DNA of 64,000 nt from Lonicera japonica (GCA_021464415.1 CM038467.1:48545715-48609714), one strand, 5' to 3'. Shown: positions 20,966-34,060, numbered from the stretch's first letter. The notes: generated by a model from the sequence alone, not told the origin. A program made the numbers and translations.

Positions 20966-23467
20966 CATGCACTAGTAACCGTCAGGCCTTCTATCAAAAG
21001 GGCCTGGCCCACTAAAGCCAATGGTCTATATCATGCCACCTAGGGCCCAAATTCACTTGTGCAACATAATTGCACAAACCATATGTAGGTCCATTTCCCC
21101 AAAATATCTAGACCGGGTGAATCAAGACAGTCTTCTATCAAGGAAGCCAATTACACAAGATAAGGCAGAAGAAATCTCCTCCACGAATATGCTACTGGTT
21201 ACTTACTCTCATTTGTATTACCGTATTAGAATTCCTTACCATGTCTAGCTCTTGCACTCAGCCTCCAATATAAAGGTCTTTACATCTTAACTGTAGAGTA
21301 TGTATATTTTCAAGTCGAACCACATTACTTGTTGCTGTTATGGTTTATTTATCTTTTCTTTATTCAAATACAAGTTCTACTCGAATCTAGGCAATTTAAC
21401 TGAAACCCGGTGTAGGCGAGTAATCTACAACAAGCTTTACCAAAGGTTCTCATTATGCATCTTTTGAGTTAATGTGATACTTAAACAATCAAGAGGTGGA
21501 TTGCAGGCTAACATTGTCTCCAAATTTGTTTTTTTTTTTCTAAATTATATGTTTTACCTTTTAATTTTGTGGCCCTTCCAGTTTGTATATACATATATAC
21601 TAACAAATGAAGAAACTATTAATTCAATATACATAGCTAGCTATTTGATTGGTTTACTAATTATAAATTGTGTTTAAATTACTTATCACCTTTCGTGACT
21701 TTTTAAACAATTAGGAGGAGTTTGACTAAAATGTGGTAAAAACATAAACAAATGAAAGTAGTTTGACTCTTTCGGGATATATATACATAAGTTTTTGAAA
21801 TAAATTAAGATCCACTATTTATTTTTGATTTTTTTAGACGTGATTTATGTATTTTTTTTAAGTTGTGGTCCTGATTTTGGTATTTGTCTTTGGCGAGAAA
21901 TCACATGTATTGTATATGTGATTGAGATTTCTCGATCATAGGATGGTATTTATGATTGAGAAATCACAATTATTGAACTTCAGTATTTCTATATCCAAAT
22001 CATCGTCCGAGACATATATCGTACCTAAGGGACTGCAAGCTTAAAAAAATAAATAATAAATCGCATTCAAAAATTTTCTATAATAAAAACTAGATGCCAA
22101 AATACCCTAAATTTCCATCATCAACAAGGAATCCATAGTGTTTGTTTTCTTATTCAATGAACGACGGATGCATTAGAAACTCAACTATTGTAAGAATGGG
22201 CATTTAATATATACTAGACTACCTATACATGTGATGCATGTGCTATCTAGATTTATTTAGTTCAACCCAAAATATAAAATACAGATTTTAAATGGTCTTG
22301 TGGTTAAGCAATAAATCACTTTGTCAAAGGTTCAAGTTCAAACCCGTTTGCAAGTATATTTGTTTAATAAAAAAAAGAGACCACAAGGGTAAAAAATGAA
22401 TTACAAAAGTTTGATACAGTTTTAAACGGTTGAATTAAGGTTTGACTTTATAATATAAAATAAATATATACACAAAGAGTATATTTCCTACACAAACCAT
22501 TCCGTGCAAATTGGTCCAAAATTGCGGGATGGATCAAAAGGAAATGTAAACTATCCATATTTCCAAAACAAAAATGTCATAGAAAAGTGGGCCCCTCTCC
22601 TCTTTCCTCTCTCTCCTTAAAACCTCAATCTCTCACTACGAAAACCCAACAGTGAATTTCTCACCATAATCAAATCCAAATTGAGCCAAATCACAGTCAA
22701 TCTAGCAAAATCAAACCCAAATCAAGTTAGTTACCCCCACCAAATTTTAAAGGCCTAGATTGACAGAGAAAGGGAAGCCTTAACATAAGATGTTTCTTTT
22801 TTTCAAATTTTCAAGCCATGGTGTGAGTATAATTTGGGTTTTGATGAAGAGAGAAACATTACTCCAAGGTTTGAATATTGTGCATGTAGAAAGAGATGAG
22901 CATTTGTTGATAGATATTGATTCTCTTATACTTGTAAATGTGGAATTTTGAATAAAAATAGGCTTGAAATTCCCAATTTGAGATTCATCAAATTGTAATG
23001 CGATTCAACATTTATAACCTATTTGGTTGTCCTCCAATTTATGAATTGGATAATTTAAAATTTCCTAATTCATGAATTATCTAATTGGAATGTTTAGTTG
23101 AAAAAATTAACTAGTATATAAAGTAATAAATTTAAGTTAATAACTAAAATATTAAATAAGACAACATAAATACATAGTTAAAATTACATAAATTAAAATT
23201 ATCATATAAGTTTATGTCGAAAAAATAACACCATAATTTTTTTTATTTTAAAATGAAAACATTTACAATTTATTAATTTATATTGAAACAAATTATAAAT
23301 AAGATAATTTACGCAATCAATTCGGTCCTTGATGAGTGAAATCTTAGATGACTATTGCCACTTTCATTATTGAAAAAAAAAAGAGAGAGGGAAGAGGGGT
23401 GAAGTTAAGATATTGGGTATGGTAGAAGATTGCTGTAGAACTCTAATGGTTGGGTTTCAGGTGGTGG
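20808..23467 (+). repeat. Segmental tandem duplication, copy A
   Basis: This non-coding unit is repeated at 24085-25939 plus 32894-33475 in the same order and orientation. Shared landmarks: TTATACACACTAGT, CTATATGTTATAAATCTGAA, CCTCCACGAATATGCTACT, GGCGAGAAATCACATGTATT, CCCCTCTCCTCTTTCCT and TTGATAGATATTGATT. Divergence is substantial (many substitutions and indels). Short open frames inside are not conserved between copies, so no gene is called. The CTCTTTCC and AAACCTCAATCTCTC stretch near 22600 could be an old untranslated leader. Confidence 0.85.
22215..22460. mobile_element. Insertion specific to copy A, with a tRNA-like block
   Basis: Copy B goes straight from TTTAATATATATAAATATAC at the matching place, so about 250 bp are extra in copy A. 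The extra DNA holds ATGGTCTTGTGGTTAAGC and, 32 bases on, GGTTCAAGTTCAAACCC, spaced like RNA polymerase III A and B boxes, then an A-rich tail, suggesting a SINE. TAATATA words occur at both ends. Confidence 0.4.
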
Positions 23468-23479
23468 CCGATGGCACAG

Positions 23480-24060
23480 TGTGTAAGAATTAATTATTTA
23501 ATTATTGTGTGGCTCACATAATTAGCTCATTTTATTATTTGATGATTTATTAAATAAATGAATTATTGGAATTGGCCAAGTCTTAAACTTTACGGTTTAG
23601 TCGAGGATAAATTACCTATTTAATTAATTGGGATAAATCTCTATTTGTTAAAGGCTAATAATAATTATCTTTAATTAATTAGAGATGAATGGCCACTAAC
23701 CCATTTTGATGAAAAATTGGAGTTACAGATAGATAGGGAAATTGGGTCCTCTCTCTGCCTATAATAATACGTAACATTCCATCAATTACGTATCCAAATC
23801 TTATGGTACAACACATAAAGGTATAGGCCAAGAGGGAGAAACATGTTCCTAGTGTTTTGAATTATGCCATCAATTTATAAATCACTTTGGTATGGCTATG
23901 GACCGAGGTTAGTGAATCTTTCCAATTAAATTATATACGTAGAATCTCGGGAGTCCAAGATCCGTATGTTGATTTATATATATGATGAATGTTATCCGCA
24001 ATTACATTTGTATTGAGATCTATGCAAAATTAAGTTTACATGTGGTATCAGCGTAGAGTT
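23480..24060 (+). mobile_element. LTR with primer-binding site, rest of element missing
   Basis: A 561-bp stretch starts TGTGTAAGAATT and ends AAGTTTACA at 24040; then comes TGGTATCAGCGTAGAG (24043-24058), an initiator-tRNA-Met primer site. Only about 25 bases of interior follow before copy B begins. It looks like a 5' LTR left after loss of the remainder, lying exactly between the two copies of the duplication. Confidence 0.6.
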
Positions 24061-25939
24061 TGAGCATTATTATAATTATTGTATTATTTAATAGTTTGAC
24101 CCCACCAACAACTATTTTTTCCTACATTTGAATGGTGTTAATTATACACACTAGTTTAAATTTATTCAAAAAATATGCTATTTAACTATATGTTATAAAT
24201 CTGAAGTGGAGTCACTAAACCCCATAAACTTGCATGTGGCCAAGCTAGTGACCATCGGGCATTCTATCACACAGGATTGGCCCACTAAAGCCAACAGTCT
24301 ACACCATGCCACCTAAGGCCCAAAATCACTTGTGCAACATAATAGCATAAACTGTAGGTCCGTTTCCCCAAAATATATCTAGACCACATGAGTGAAGACA
24401 TACTTCTATCAAGGAAGCCAACTACATAAGATAAGGCAGAAGAAATCTCCTCCACGAATATGCTACTAGTTAGTCTCGTTTGTACTACCATATTAATTAG
24501 AATTTCTTACCATGTCTAGTTCTTGCACTCAGCCTCCAATATAAAGGCTTTTACATCCTTAACCCTAGATTATTTGAATACTCATAAAAAAATCACCATT
24601 GGAGTAGGGTACCCCGAAACTCTACTAAGAGCAATATAAGTAACTATAGAGTATGTATATTTTTAAGTCGAACCACATTACTTGTTAGGGTTATGGTTTA
24701 TTTATCTTTTCTTTATTCACATACAAATTCTACTCAAATTCGGGCAATTTAACTGAAGCTTGGCGTAGTCAAGTAATTTGCAACAACCTTTACCAAAGGT
24801 TCTCATTATGCATCTTTTGACTTAAGCTGATACCACCATCATAACCGTATGACTAAAACAATCAAGAGGTGGACTGCAGGCTAACATTGCCCCTCCAATT
24901 TTTTTTCTTCTAAATTATATGTTTTACCTTGTAATCTTGTGGAATATATACATACTAACAAATGAAGAAAGTATTAATTCAAAAATATTAATTCAATATA
25001 CATAGCTAATTATAAATTGTGTTTAAATTAACTATCACCTTTTGTGACTTTTTAAACAAATAGGAGGAGGTTGACTAAAATGTGGTCGCAAATATAAACA
25101 AATGAAAGTAGTTTGACTCTATCAAGATATATACATAAATTTTCATTTTTTGATGCAATTCATGTTATTTTATTTTAAAGTTGCGGTCCCTAATTTTGAT
25201 ATCCACCTCTGGCGAGAAATCACATGTATTATATCCATGATTATGATTTCTCGGTCATAAGGATGGTATGTATGATTGAGAAATCATTGATATTAAACTT
25301 CAATATTTGTATATCTAAATTATTGCTAGAAACATATTTCATACTGAAGGAATACAAACTTAAAAAAAATAGTAGATCGCATTAAAAAAATTTCTTTTAA
25401 CAAAAACCGGATGCTAAAATACCTTAAATTTCCATGATCCATAAGGTGTCCATACTCAATAAATGACGGATGCATTGGAAACTCCAATATTGTAAGGATG
25501 GGCATTTAATATATATAAATATACACATAGAGAGTATATTTTTTACACTGATTAATTATCTGTGAGGACTGAGGATTGGCCCAAAATTACCGGATGGGTC
25601 AAAAGCACATTTAAATTATCCATGTATCTAAACAAAAAAAGTTATAGGAATGCGGGCCCCTCTCCTCTTTCCTCCCTCTTTTCTTTAAACCTCAATCTCT
25701 CAGTACCAAAACCCAGAAACAAATTTCTCACGCTAATCAAATTCAAATTTGTGCCAAATCACAGTCAATCAAGCAAAATCAAACCCAAATCAAGCTAGTT
25801 ACCATGCCAAATTTTCAAGGCCGTAGATTAAAAGAGAGAGAGAGGGCGAGAGAGAGATAAGCCTTAACATACGATGTTTCTTCATTCAAATTTTCAAGCC
25901 ATGGTTTAATTATAATTTGGGTTTTGAGAAAGAGAGAAA

Positions 25940-26453
25940 TGTTAGGAATAATTGAGTGTCCTAGACAACATCAATTCTAGGATCGTGCATCATATCTAGT
26001 GCCAAGAGATTATAAAAGAGAAGTGTGTGTACATGTCTCCATTGAAATTGATTGATCGATGCAGCGGACTTTAGTGCCAATCTCCGTATGGCAATTGATC
26101 TTCCAACCTTTTCCCCTTCTATATCCCTTTGATATTCTCCTTAAGAGGATGTAAAGAATAAAACGGCTCTATGTCTCCATTGATAGAAGACAACTTATAT
26201 AAGGATGGATGGGTTGGGGACCAATGCCTTAATTACATAAGTTCACCCTGAACTTTCTAATAATTATATTTCCGCCCTTCGTAGAAATAGAATTCACATA
26301 ATGGCATATACATATTAGTTCCATGACAAATAACCTCAAGCCTACTTAAAACTTTAAATTAGATGACTTAATTTTAGGGTTGTAAATGATGACACACATT
26401 AATAATATACATGTGTGGACCAAAGTTAGATTAATATAAAAATTAATCCAACA
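25940..26453 (-). repeat. 3' LTR of the minus-strand copia element
   Basis: A 514-bp repeat equal in length to the partner at 32380-32893. Confidence 0.93.
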
Positions 26454-26864
26454 ATCTCCCACTGGGCCACATATGTATCCTGCCAAATGTGTTTAACCTT
26501 AGTGAGCTCAGAACTTGTCATCATAACCTTAGGTTATCAAACAATCTCGTCCATCAATTATGCCAATATAGAACCAAAGCAGCCTTTGTTACATTAATCG
26601 TAACTCAACCCATCAATGATAACGTATACCAACAAAATCAAACGACATAGATCAGTCATGGTGCGCAGCATGGAAGTTACATGTAATGTGATTCAAACAT
26701 GCCTATTTCCAACTGGTCATCTTTATTGAGATCAAAACCTTAAAATACTTAAACAGAGTGTAATAAACCGAATACTTAGTTTCTGCAGAAACTAAACCAA
26801 ATACATATAAATGTAATCCAAAGCATACATAGAGCAACAACACAAACTTGAATACAAACTCCCA

Positions 26865-29800
26865 CTAAACCAAAGTGTCCTCAAATAAGACAACACCCAT
26901 ATGAGTAGTATGCTCGTGAAAGACCTTAGGTGTTAATCCTTTTGTAAGCGGATCTGCAACCATAGAATTTGTCCCAATATGCTCTATCAAAATTTGACCA
27001 CTCTGTACTTTTTCCTTTACAACTAGAAACTTGATGTCAATATACTTTGACTTAGTCGAGCTTCTATTATTGTTTGAATATAGGACAGCTGATTTATTGT
27101 CACAATACAATTTGAGTGGTCTTTCAACACCCTCCAAAATTCGCAGCCCAGTGACAAAATTTCCCAGCCATATTCCATGATTGGATGCCTCATAACATGC
27201 TATAAATTATGCAGCCATGGTGGATGAAGCAACGAGTGTCTGCTTGGCAGACCTCCACGAAATCGCTCCACCAACTAACAGATAAACATAGCCTGATGTG
27301 GATCTCCTGCTATCTTCGTATCCAACAAAATCAGAGTCAGAATATCCAATGACCTCTAACTTATCCGATCTCCTATATGTGAGCATATATTCTTTTGTTC
27401 TCTGTAAATACCTCATAACCTGTTTGGGTGCTTTCCAATGATCCATGCCGGGGTTACTTAAGTATTTGCCTAACATGCCAACTATGAACGCAATATCCAG
27501 ACGCGTACATACTTGAGCGTACATTAGACTCCTTACAGCCGAGGCATAAAGAATCTTTTGCATCTCCTTAATTTCCAAATTGTTGTTCGGGCATTGATTG
27601 AGACTGAACTTGTCTCCTTTAGCGACTGGGGTCTCACCTGGTTTACAACATTGCATGCCAAATCTATTGAGAATTTTCTCAATATAACTCCTTTGTGATA
27701 ATCCTAAAGTACCCCGAGATCGATCTCGATGTATTTTGATTCCTAATATAAAGGATGCTTCACCAAGATCTTTCATTTTAAAGTTCTTTGATAAAAATCT
27801 CTTGGTGTCATGCAAGATGTCTATGTCATTTGCCGCTAGTAAAATGTCATCGACATACAAAGCCAAAAATATATGTTTACTCCCACTAAATTTGTGATAC
27901 ACACAATCATCAACCAAATTCATTTCAAAACCATACGAAATGATAACTTGATGAAACTTAAAGTACCACTGACGAGAAGCCTGTTTGAGTCCATAAATTA
28001 ATTTAGTCAATTTGCAAACCATATTGTGTGGATCTCCCAACACAAAATTTTCTGGTTGCACCATATAAATCGTTTCTTCAATGTCACCTTTAAGAAACGC
28101 AGTTTTGACATCCATTTGATATAACTCAAGGTCAAAATGTGCCATAAGTGCCATGATTGTCCTAAAAGAGTCATTTGAAGAAATCGGAGAAAAGGTCTCT
28201 TTAAAGTCAATTCCTTCCTTTTGAGTAAAGCCCTTAGCCACAAGACGTGCCTTATACCTTTCCACATTACCATTTGAATCTCGTTTGGTCTTAAATATCC
28301 ATTTGCAACTAACGGGTTTCGCACCAACCGGTAATGGGACAAGTTCCCAAACTTTATTGTCTTGCATTGACTTATACTCCTCATTCATGGTTTCAATCCA
28401 TTTTTGAGAGTTGGAACCATTCATGGCTTGTCGAAAGTTGATTGGATCATCTTCTGACATTCCAATTTCTACCTCATGTTCTTGAAGATATACAACATAA
28501 TCATCTGAAATTGCATTTCTTCTTTCTCTAATGGATCGCCTTAACGGCGCAGGTTCTTGAAGTTGTTGAGTTTGTTCCTCATTGTTTATTTGAGGTTCCA
28601 AAGTTACTCCTTGTTTAACGACAGGTGTAAAGACCTATACATCGTCAAAAGTAATAGTAGGAATTAGGATTGCTCCCCTTTCCTCCTCAAACACAATGTC
28701 TCGATTTCTCCCCCAAAAATCAACTTCCTCAAAAAACAAGGCATTTTCCGTTTCAAAAATAGACTTAGTAGTAGGATCATAAAATTTATAGCCCCGTGAC
28801 CGTTCCGAATAGCCAATAAAATAACTGCTAATTGTCTTGGAGTCCAATTTTGCCTCATGAGGCCGATAAGGCCTCGCCTTAGTAGGACATCCCCAAACAT
28901 GAAAATGCTTTAGACTCGGCTTTCGCCCAGTCCAAAGCTCCTAAGGTGTTTTAGCAGCCGCTTTAGTTGGCACTCTATTAAGAATGTAAGTTGTTGTCTT
29001 TAGAGTTTCACCCCAGAGGGACTCGGGTAAAGAAGAATGAATAATCATACTTCTAACCATATCCTTAAGAGTCCTGTTTCGTCTCTCAGATACACCATTC
29101 ATGCTAGGTGAACCCGTCATGGTATAATGTGGGACGATTCCACATTCCTCTAGGTATTTAGCAAATGGTCCTGGACGTTGTTCACCTAATCCGTCATATC
29201 TGTTGTAGTATTCACTACCACGGTCAGATCTAACGCACTTTATTCGTTTGTTGAGTTGTAACTCAACTTCGGCCTTAAAAGATTTGAACACGTCCAAAGA
29301 CTGTGACTTTTCATGAATAAGAAATAGGTATCCATATTGAGAGTAATAGTCTGTGAACGTTATAAAGTACCGTTGACCATTCCAAGAAGCCGTAGGGAAT
29401 GGCCCACAGATATCCGTATGTATAATTTCTAAGGCATCCGTAGTTCGATTTGCACTTAATTTCTTTGTTTTAGTGCTTTCCCTTGACACACTGAACACAG
29501 ACACCAAAGTCTGAAAAGTCAAGGGAACCTAAAATCCCATCAGACACAAGTCGCTCAACTCTATTTCTAGAGATGTGACCTAGGCGTTTGTGCCATAATG
29601 AGCCTGGATTTTCATTATTCAATTTTTGCTTAGTACCACGCCATTTAACATTTAAAGTTTCATTATAAGATGAAACTATTTCAAGCAAATATAGATTATC
29701 AAAAGTATTAAGAATACCGGTACCAACAACATTTGAATTTAAAGACAAAGTGAAACTTTTATTTCCAAATGAACAACAAAAACCTAATTTGTCCAATACA

Positions 29801-30789
29801 GAAATAGAAATCAAATTTCGTCTAAACGACGGTACAACAAAAGTGTCTTTTAGATCCAAATAAAAACCAGTACTTAACAATAATCTAAAATGCCCAATTG
29901 CTTCCACCTCCACACACTTTCCATCGCCCACATAGATGTGTCTTTCAACATTAATTGGCTTGCGGGAGTGCAGGCAACCCTGCATAGAAACACATATGTG
30001 AGTAGTAGCACCAGAACCTACCCATCAAGTGTTACTTGGTACTAAAGTTAAATTGATCTCGGAACAGACCAAAATCGAATTTGTACCTTTCTTAGTCCGC
30101 CAAGCGGCATATTTGGCACAATTCATCTTTTTGTGTCCGGGTTTACCACAGAAGAAACAACCGGCCTCGATTTTCTGTTTCTTTTCATCCAGACCCTTAG
30201 GAATAGCAACTTCATTTCCCCTATCCTTACGTTTGCCCTTGCCTTTAGAGGTGCTAACATAATGAGCACTTTCTGTCTTTTCTTGCATTAATCTATCTTC
30301 CTCTTGCACACAAAATGAAATGAGCTCATTAAGAGTCTATTTCCCCTTTTGACAGCTATAAGAGACCTTAAACTGGCTAAATTGTGCAGGAAGAGAGATC
30401 AATATTAAATGCACGAGTAAATCATCCGATAAGTCGAGCTTTAATGCTTTGAGTTTTGAAGCAAGATGAGACATCTCCATAATGTACTCCCTGACATTAC
30501 CCTTGCCTTTATACTTCATTGAAATCAAGTTCGCTAAAAGCGTGGTTGTTTTAGCCTTATCATTTTTAATAAAACGTTTCTGTCTTTCCTCAAGGAATCT
30601 ACTGGCAAAAGTTTTGTAATCCGAAGTAGCACCTCCAAAGGCCTCTGGAATCCCACATTTCATGATCATTAGACTCAGCCTGTTTGAACGATCCCACTTT
30701 TCAAAGTACACAATTTTCTCAGGAGTACTTCGTTTAATGAGATCATTCGGTTTTGGCATTCTCAATGCCAAGTCTGTCCATGCAACCAA
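26865..30789 (-). pseudogene. copia gag-pol polyprotein, several in-frame stops
   Basis: Gag starts at 30789 (MVAWTDLALRMPKPN) with a UBN2 region (MKYKGKGNVREYIMEMSHLA) and a zinc knuckle CFFCGKPGHKKMNC. Protease is reduced to GSGATTHIC-like residues near 30005. Integrase shows the HHCC start ([19 protein letters not shown]) and the core ([29 protein letters not shown]). Reverse transcriptase has KARLVAKGFTQKEGID, YQMDVKTAFLKGDIEE, YGLKQASRQWY and the catalytic LYVDDILLA. RNase H has GYSDSDFVGYEDSRRSTSGY, SSTMAA and KLYCDNKSAV. Stop codons interrupt gag near 30335, before integrase, at about 28950, near 28633 and within RNase H near 27204. Most look like single-base changes. The copy cannot make a full polyprotein. 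Confidence 0.93.
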
Positions 30790-31391
30790 GAATAATTAAT
30801 ATATTCTCTTTTTAGTCCTTAAAATTTGTTCCATTTAAAATTGGAACATTGTTCATGTTGGCAAATACAGAAATAGTAGACATTAAACCTGAATAGAGAA
30901 CAAAAGTAAAGTAAATTGACAATAATGCTCACATCATATAACCAAATAAGTAGTCTTTAAATTGATTAATTTTATTGCAACATCTCAAGATACTTAGCAC
31001 AACATTAATACCAAGTCTTTGAACAATGATATTAATTGTAAGTGGTACACTTATTGTAATGATCAAATATTGACAATAAGTTATGTCAAATAACAAATCT
31101 ATCTTTGGATTGATTTATTATTCACATTAGGTTACCTTGATAATTGTCACATATTTACCATCACAAGTGTGTATAAAATTCGGCCAAATATGAACATCTC
31201 TTTGGATTGGTTAATATTCGTATGAATTAAATAAACACAAATATCTAATCATTCTTTATCTACAAAAAAGAGGTCACTTTAGTAACATCTTGTGTAAATA
31301 TTCCTTAATAGAATTTTTAGACAATCAATATAAATAATAGATGTTACATGTAATTAATCAAATTTACTATAACAAAAAAAATTTATTTTAC

Positions 31392-31487
31392 TTTGTCACT
31401 GCTGAAAACAGTGACAAACTGAAAATGGTCACTGTCAAAAACAGTGACAATCCTGGATAAACTTGTCACTGTTATAAACAGTGACAA
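31392..31487. repeat. Three consecutive GTCACTG hairpins
   Basis: Three inverted repeats follow each other: arms TTTGTCACTG/CAGTGACAAA (31392-31401, 31409-31418), GTCACTGT/ACAGTGAC (31428-31435, 31441-31448) and TTGTCACTGTT/AACAGTGACAA (31463-31473, 31477-31487). About 20 bp to the left is TACTATAACAAAAAAAA, which is like a CACTA-type end with its first base changed. They lie in the copia leader and may be an end of another transposon inserted there. Confidence 0.7.
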
Positions 31488-31539
31488 TTTTGACGCGGAA
31501 AAATAAAAAAAAATTATTCATTTTCACTGATATTTCTAA

Positions 31540-32210
31540 AATTTCTCTCTCTCTCTATATATATTTATTTACCATAAAACTATTAACACCATGTAATAAA
31601 TGAAACCAACATATATATAAGTCATTTTTCATTTAATAAAAAAATATATCATGTTGGCACAAACTTTATATATATAAAATACATATATTACTTTTATGTA
31701 AATAAATATATACATAAATAATATAAAAGAAAGAAAACATCATGATAATGGCACATTCTTCTTACTTTTACTTAAATTAATATATATACATAAAGAGAAA
31801 ACATTATGGCATATTCTTTATATATATATATATAATACCTTACTTTTACTTTAAATTAATATATATACATAAAGAGAAAACATTATTGCATATTCTTTAT
31901 ATATATATATATATATATATAATATCTTATATAATCCCATTATAAATGAAGACCTTCAAACAACCATATATATATATATAACACTAATTATACAATTTCA
32001 TTATGAATGAAGGCATGAATGTAAATAATTAATTAATTATGCCTCTCATAATGTTTCAAGAGTTGTCATAATCCATAAAATAAAAATAAAATAAAATTAA
32101 GGGTGATACCAATTGCATTAAATTCAATCAGTCATGTATGCAAGATTCCTTATTTATTCATATAATTGTAAACATATCCGAAATTATTTACATATATATA
32201 TATATATATC
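31540..32210. repeat. TA-rich microsatellite cluster
   Basis: Several (TA)n tracts (near 31818, 31900, 31965, 32192) and a repeated phrase TTAATATATATACATAAAGA at 31779 and 31856. All lie within the copia leader. Confidence 0.75.
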
Positions 32211-32379
32211 CATAAAGATGAAAATAGTACCACCAAATTAAAATTCTTTGAATTTTATCGTGTTCTCCAATTCATAAAAAAATTATTTTCAACAATTTAT
32301 AGAAAATTATAATCATGAATTCCATGCATATTAAATCTCTAAAAATAGATATGACACTAAAACCGCCTTTGATACCACT

Positions 32380-32893
32380 TGTTAGGAATAATTGAGTGTC
32401 CTAGACAACATCAATTCTAGGATCGTGCATCATATCTAGTGCCAAGAGATTACAAAAGAGAAGTGTGTGTACATGTCTCCATTGAAATTGATTGATCGAT
32501 GCAGCGGACTTTAGCGCCAATCTCCGTATGGCAATTGATCTTCCAACCCTTTCCCCTTCTATATCCCTTTGATATTCTCTTTAAGAGGATGTAGAGAATA
32601 AAATGGCTTTATGTCTCTATTGATAGAAGACAACTTATATAAGGATGGATGGATTGGGGACCAATGCCTTAATTACATAAGTTCACCCTAAACTTTCTAA
32701 TAATTCTATTTACGCCCCTCATAGAAATAGAATTCACATAATGGCATCTACACATTAGTTCTATGACAAATAACCTCAAGCCTACTTAAAACTTTAAATT
32801 AGATGACTTAATTTTAGGCTTGTAAATGATGACACACATTAATAATATACACGTGTGGACCAAAGTTAGATTAATATAAAAATTAATCCAACA
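32380..32893 (-). repeat. 5' LTR of the minus-strand copia element
   Basis: A 514-bp repeat equal in length to the partner at 25940-26453; next to the primer site on its left side. Confidence 0.93.
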
Positions 32894-33475
32894 AGAAACA
32901 TTACTGCAAGGTTTGCAATGTTGTGTAGAAAGAGGGCATTAGTTGATAGATATTGATTATCTTGTAATTTGTAAACGTCGAATTTTGAATGTAGATAGGC
33001 ATGGAATTTCCAATTTGAGATTCATCAAATTCTAATGTGATTCAAGATTTATGACCCATTTAATTGTCCTCTAATTTATGAATTGGACAATTTAAAATTG
33101 CCTAATTCACGAATTATTTAATTGAAGTGTTTAGTTGCAAAAATAAACGAGTATTTAAAGTAATAAATTTAAGTTAATATCTAAGACATTAAATTAAAAT
33201 ACGTAAAGACAGTAAAAATTACATATCTTATATTATATAAGTTCATGAAAAAAAAATTACACGGCAATTTTTTCTTAAAATGAAAACATTTACAACTTAT
33301 TGATTTACAATTAAAAAAATTATAAATGAAATAATTTACGCAACCAAATGAGCCCTACTAATGAAATCTTGGGATGGCCATTGCCACTTTCGTTGTTGAA
33401 AAAAATAGAGGGGGAGGAGGGGAAGGTAAGATATTGGGTATGGTAGAGGATTGTAGTAGAACTCTAGTGGTTGGT

Positions 33476-33720
33476 GATGTGCCAAGAAATTGGTAATTTG
33501 TAACCCGTTAATATATACTTTGGAGAGCATATATTTTTATATCTTTTGTGTTTTTATTGTTTTTTAGGTGCTTAGAATTAAATAGAGAAAGTTGGCTTTT
33601 GAACGAAGTAATTCGAAGTTAAGACGAAAAAGTTATAGCGAAAAGAAAATTTATGAAAAAAATGGGAAAGCTGGACAGAAGGAATTAAAAGAAAGTAAAC
33701 TAATAACACAATGATGTGTT
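33476..33720. other. Unassigned repeat-like DNA
   Basis: GTGCCAAGAAATTGG and AGGTGCTTAGAATTAAA followed by AAGTTGGCTTTTG recall gypsy LTR text, but no partner, primer site or target duplication was found. Confidence 0.25.
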
Positions 33721-33785
33721 TAACATGGTTGGATGATACAATAAGTATTTACACTCAAGTGTATGGATCCGTTCTTGGCAGTAGC

Positions 33786-34060
33786 ATTTTATATTTTTAA
33801 AGCAGAGTAGCCAGCACACAATATTGCCATGGATTCTCTAGCTTACTCACAGCATGACAAGTGGGCCAAACCCACTAACAGCAGCCCATTCATCAAGCCC
33901 ATCCAACCATTTAGCACACAACATTTTATATTTATAAAGTAGAGCAGCTAGCACACAATATTGACATAAATTCTCTTGCTTACTCACAGCATAACAAGCT
34001 GGCCAAACCCACTTACAACAGCCCATTCATCAAGCTCATCCAGCCATTTAAAGAAGCCAA
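33786..34060 (+). repeat. About 137-bp tandem duplication
   Basis: Units start at about 33786 and 33923. Both contain ATTTTATATTTxTAAAG, CAGCACACAATATTG (one base differs), TCTTGCTTACTCACAGCA and CAGCCCATTCATCAAGC. Copies differ at several positions. Confidence 0.8.

Larger units (their letters stand above)
25940..32893 (-). mobile_element. Ty1/copia retrotransposon, full length, degenerate coding
   Basis: Two 514-bp LTRs (25940-26453 and 32380-32893) start TGTTAGG and end CCAACA on the plus strand and are flanked by AGAAA (25935-25939, 32894-32898). On the minus strand the primer site TGGTATCA lies at 32371-32378 next to the upstream LTR, and a purine tract (GTGGGAGAT, near 26454-26463) precedes the downstream LTR. 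The LTRs differ at roughly 20 positions by eye, so insertion was not very recent. The coding region runs gag, protease, integrase, reverse transcriptase, RNase H, the copia order. A 1.6-kb AT-rich leader (30790-32366) separates the primer site from gag. Confidence 0.95.
24085..33475 (+). repeat. Segmental tandem duplication, copy B, split by copia
   Basis: The two homologous parts are 24085-25939 and 32894-33475. The first ends and the second begins at the same point of copy A (near 22853), and AGAAA is present on both sides of the intervening copia element as its target duplication. Copy B has about 90 extra bases at 24560-24650 that copy A lacks. Confidence 0.85.

Noticed and set aside
24285..24491. 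Minus-strand frame in copy B as a gene
   Set aside because: The frame is not kept in copy A of the duplication.
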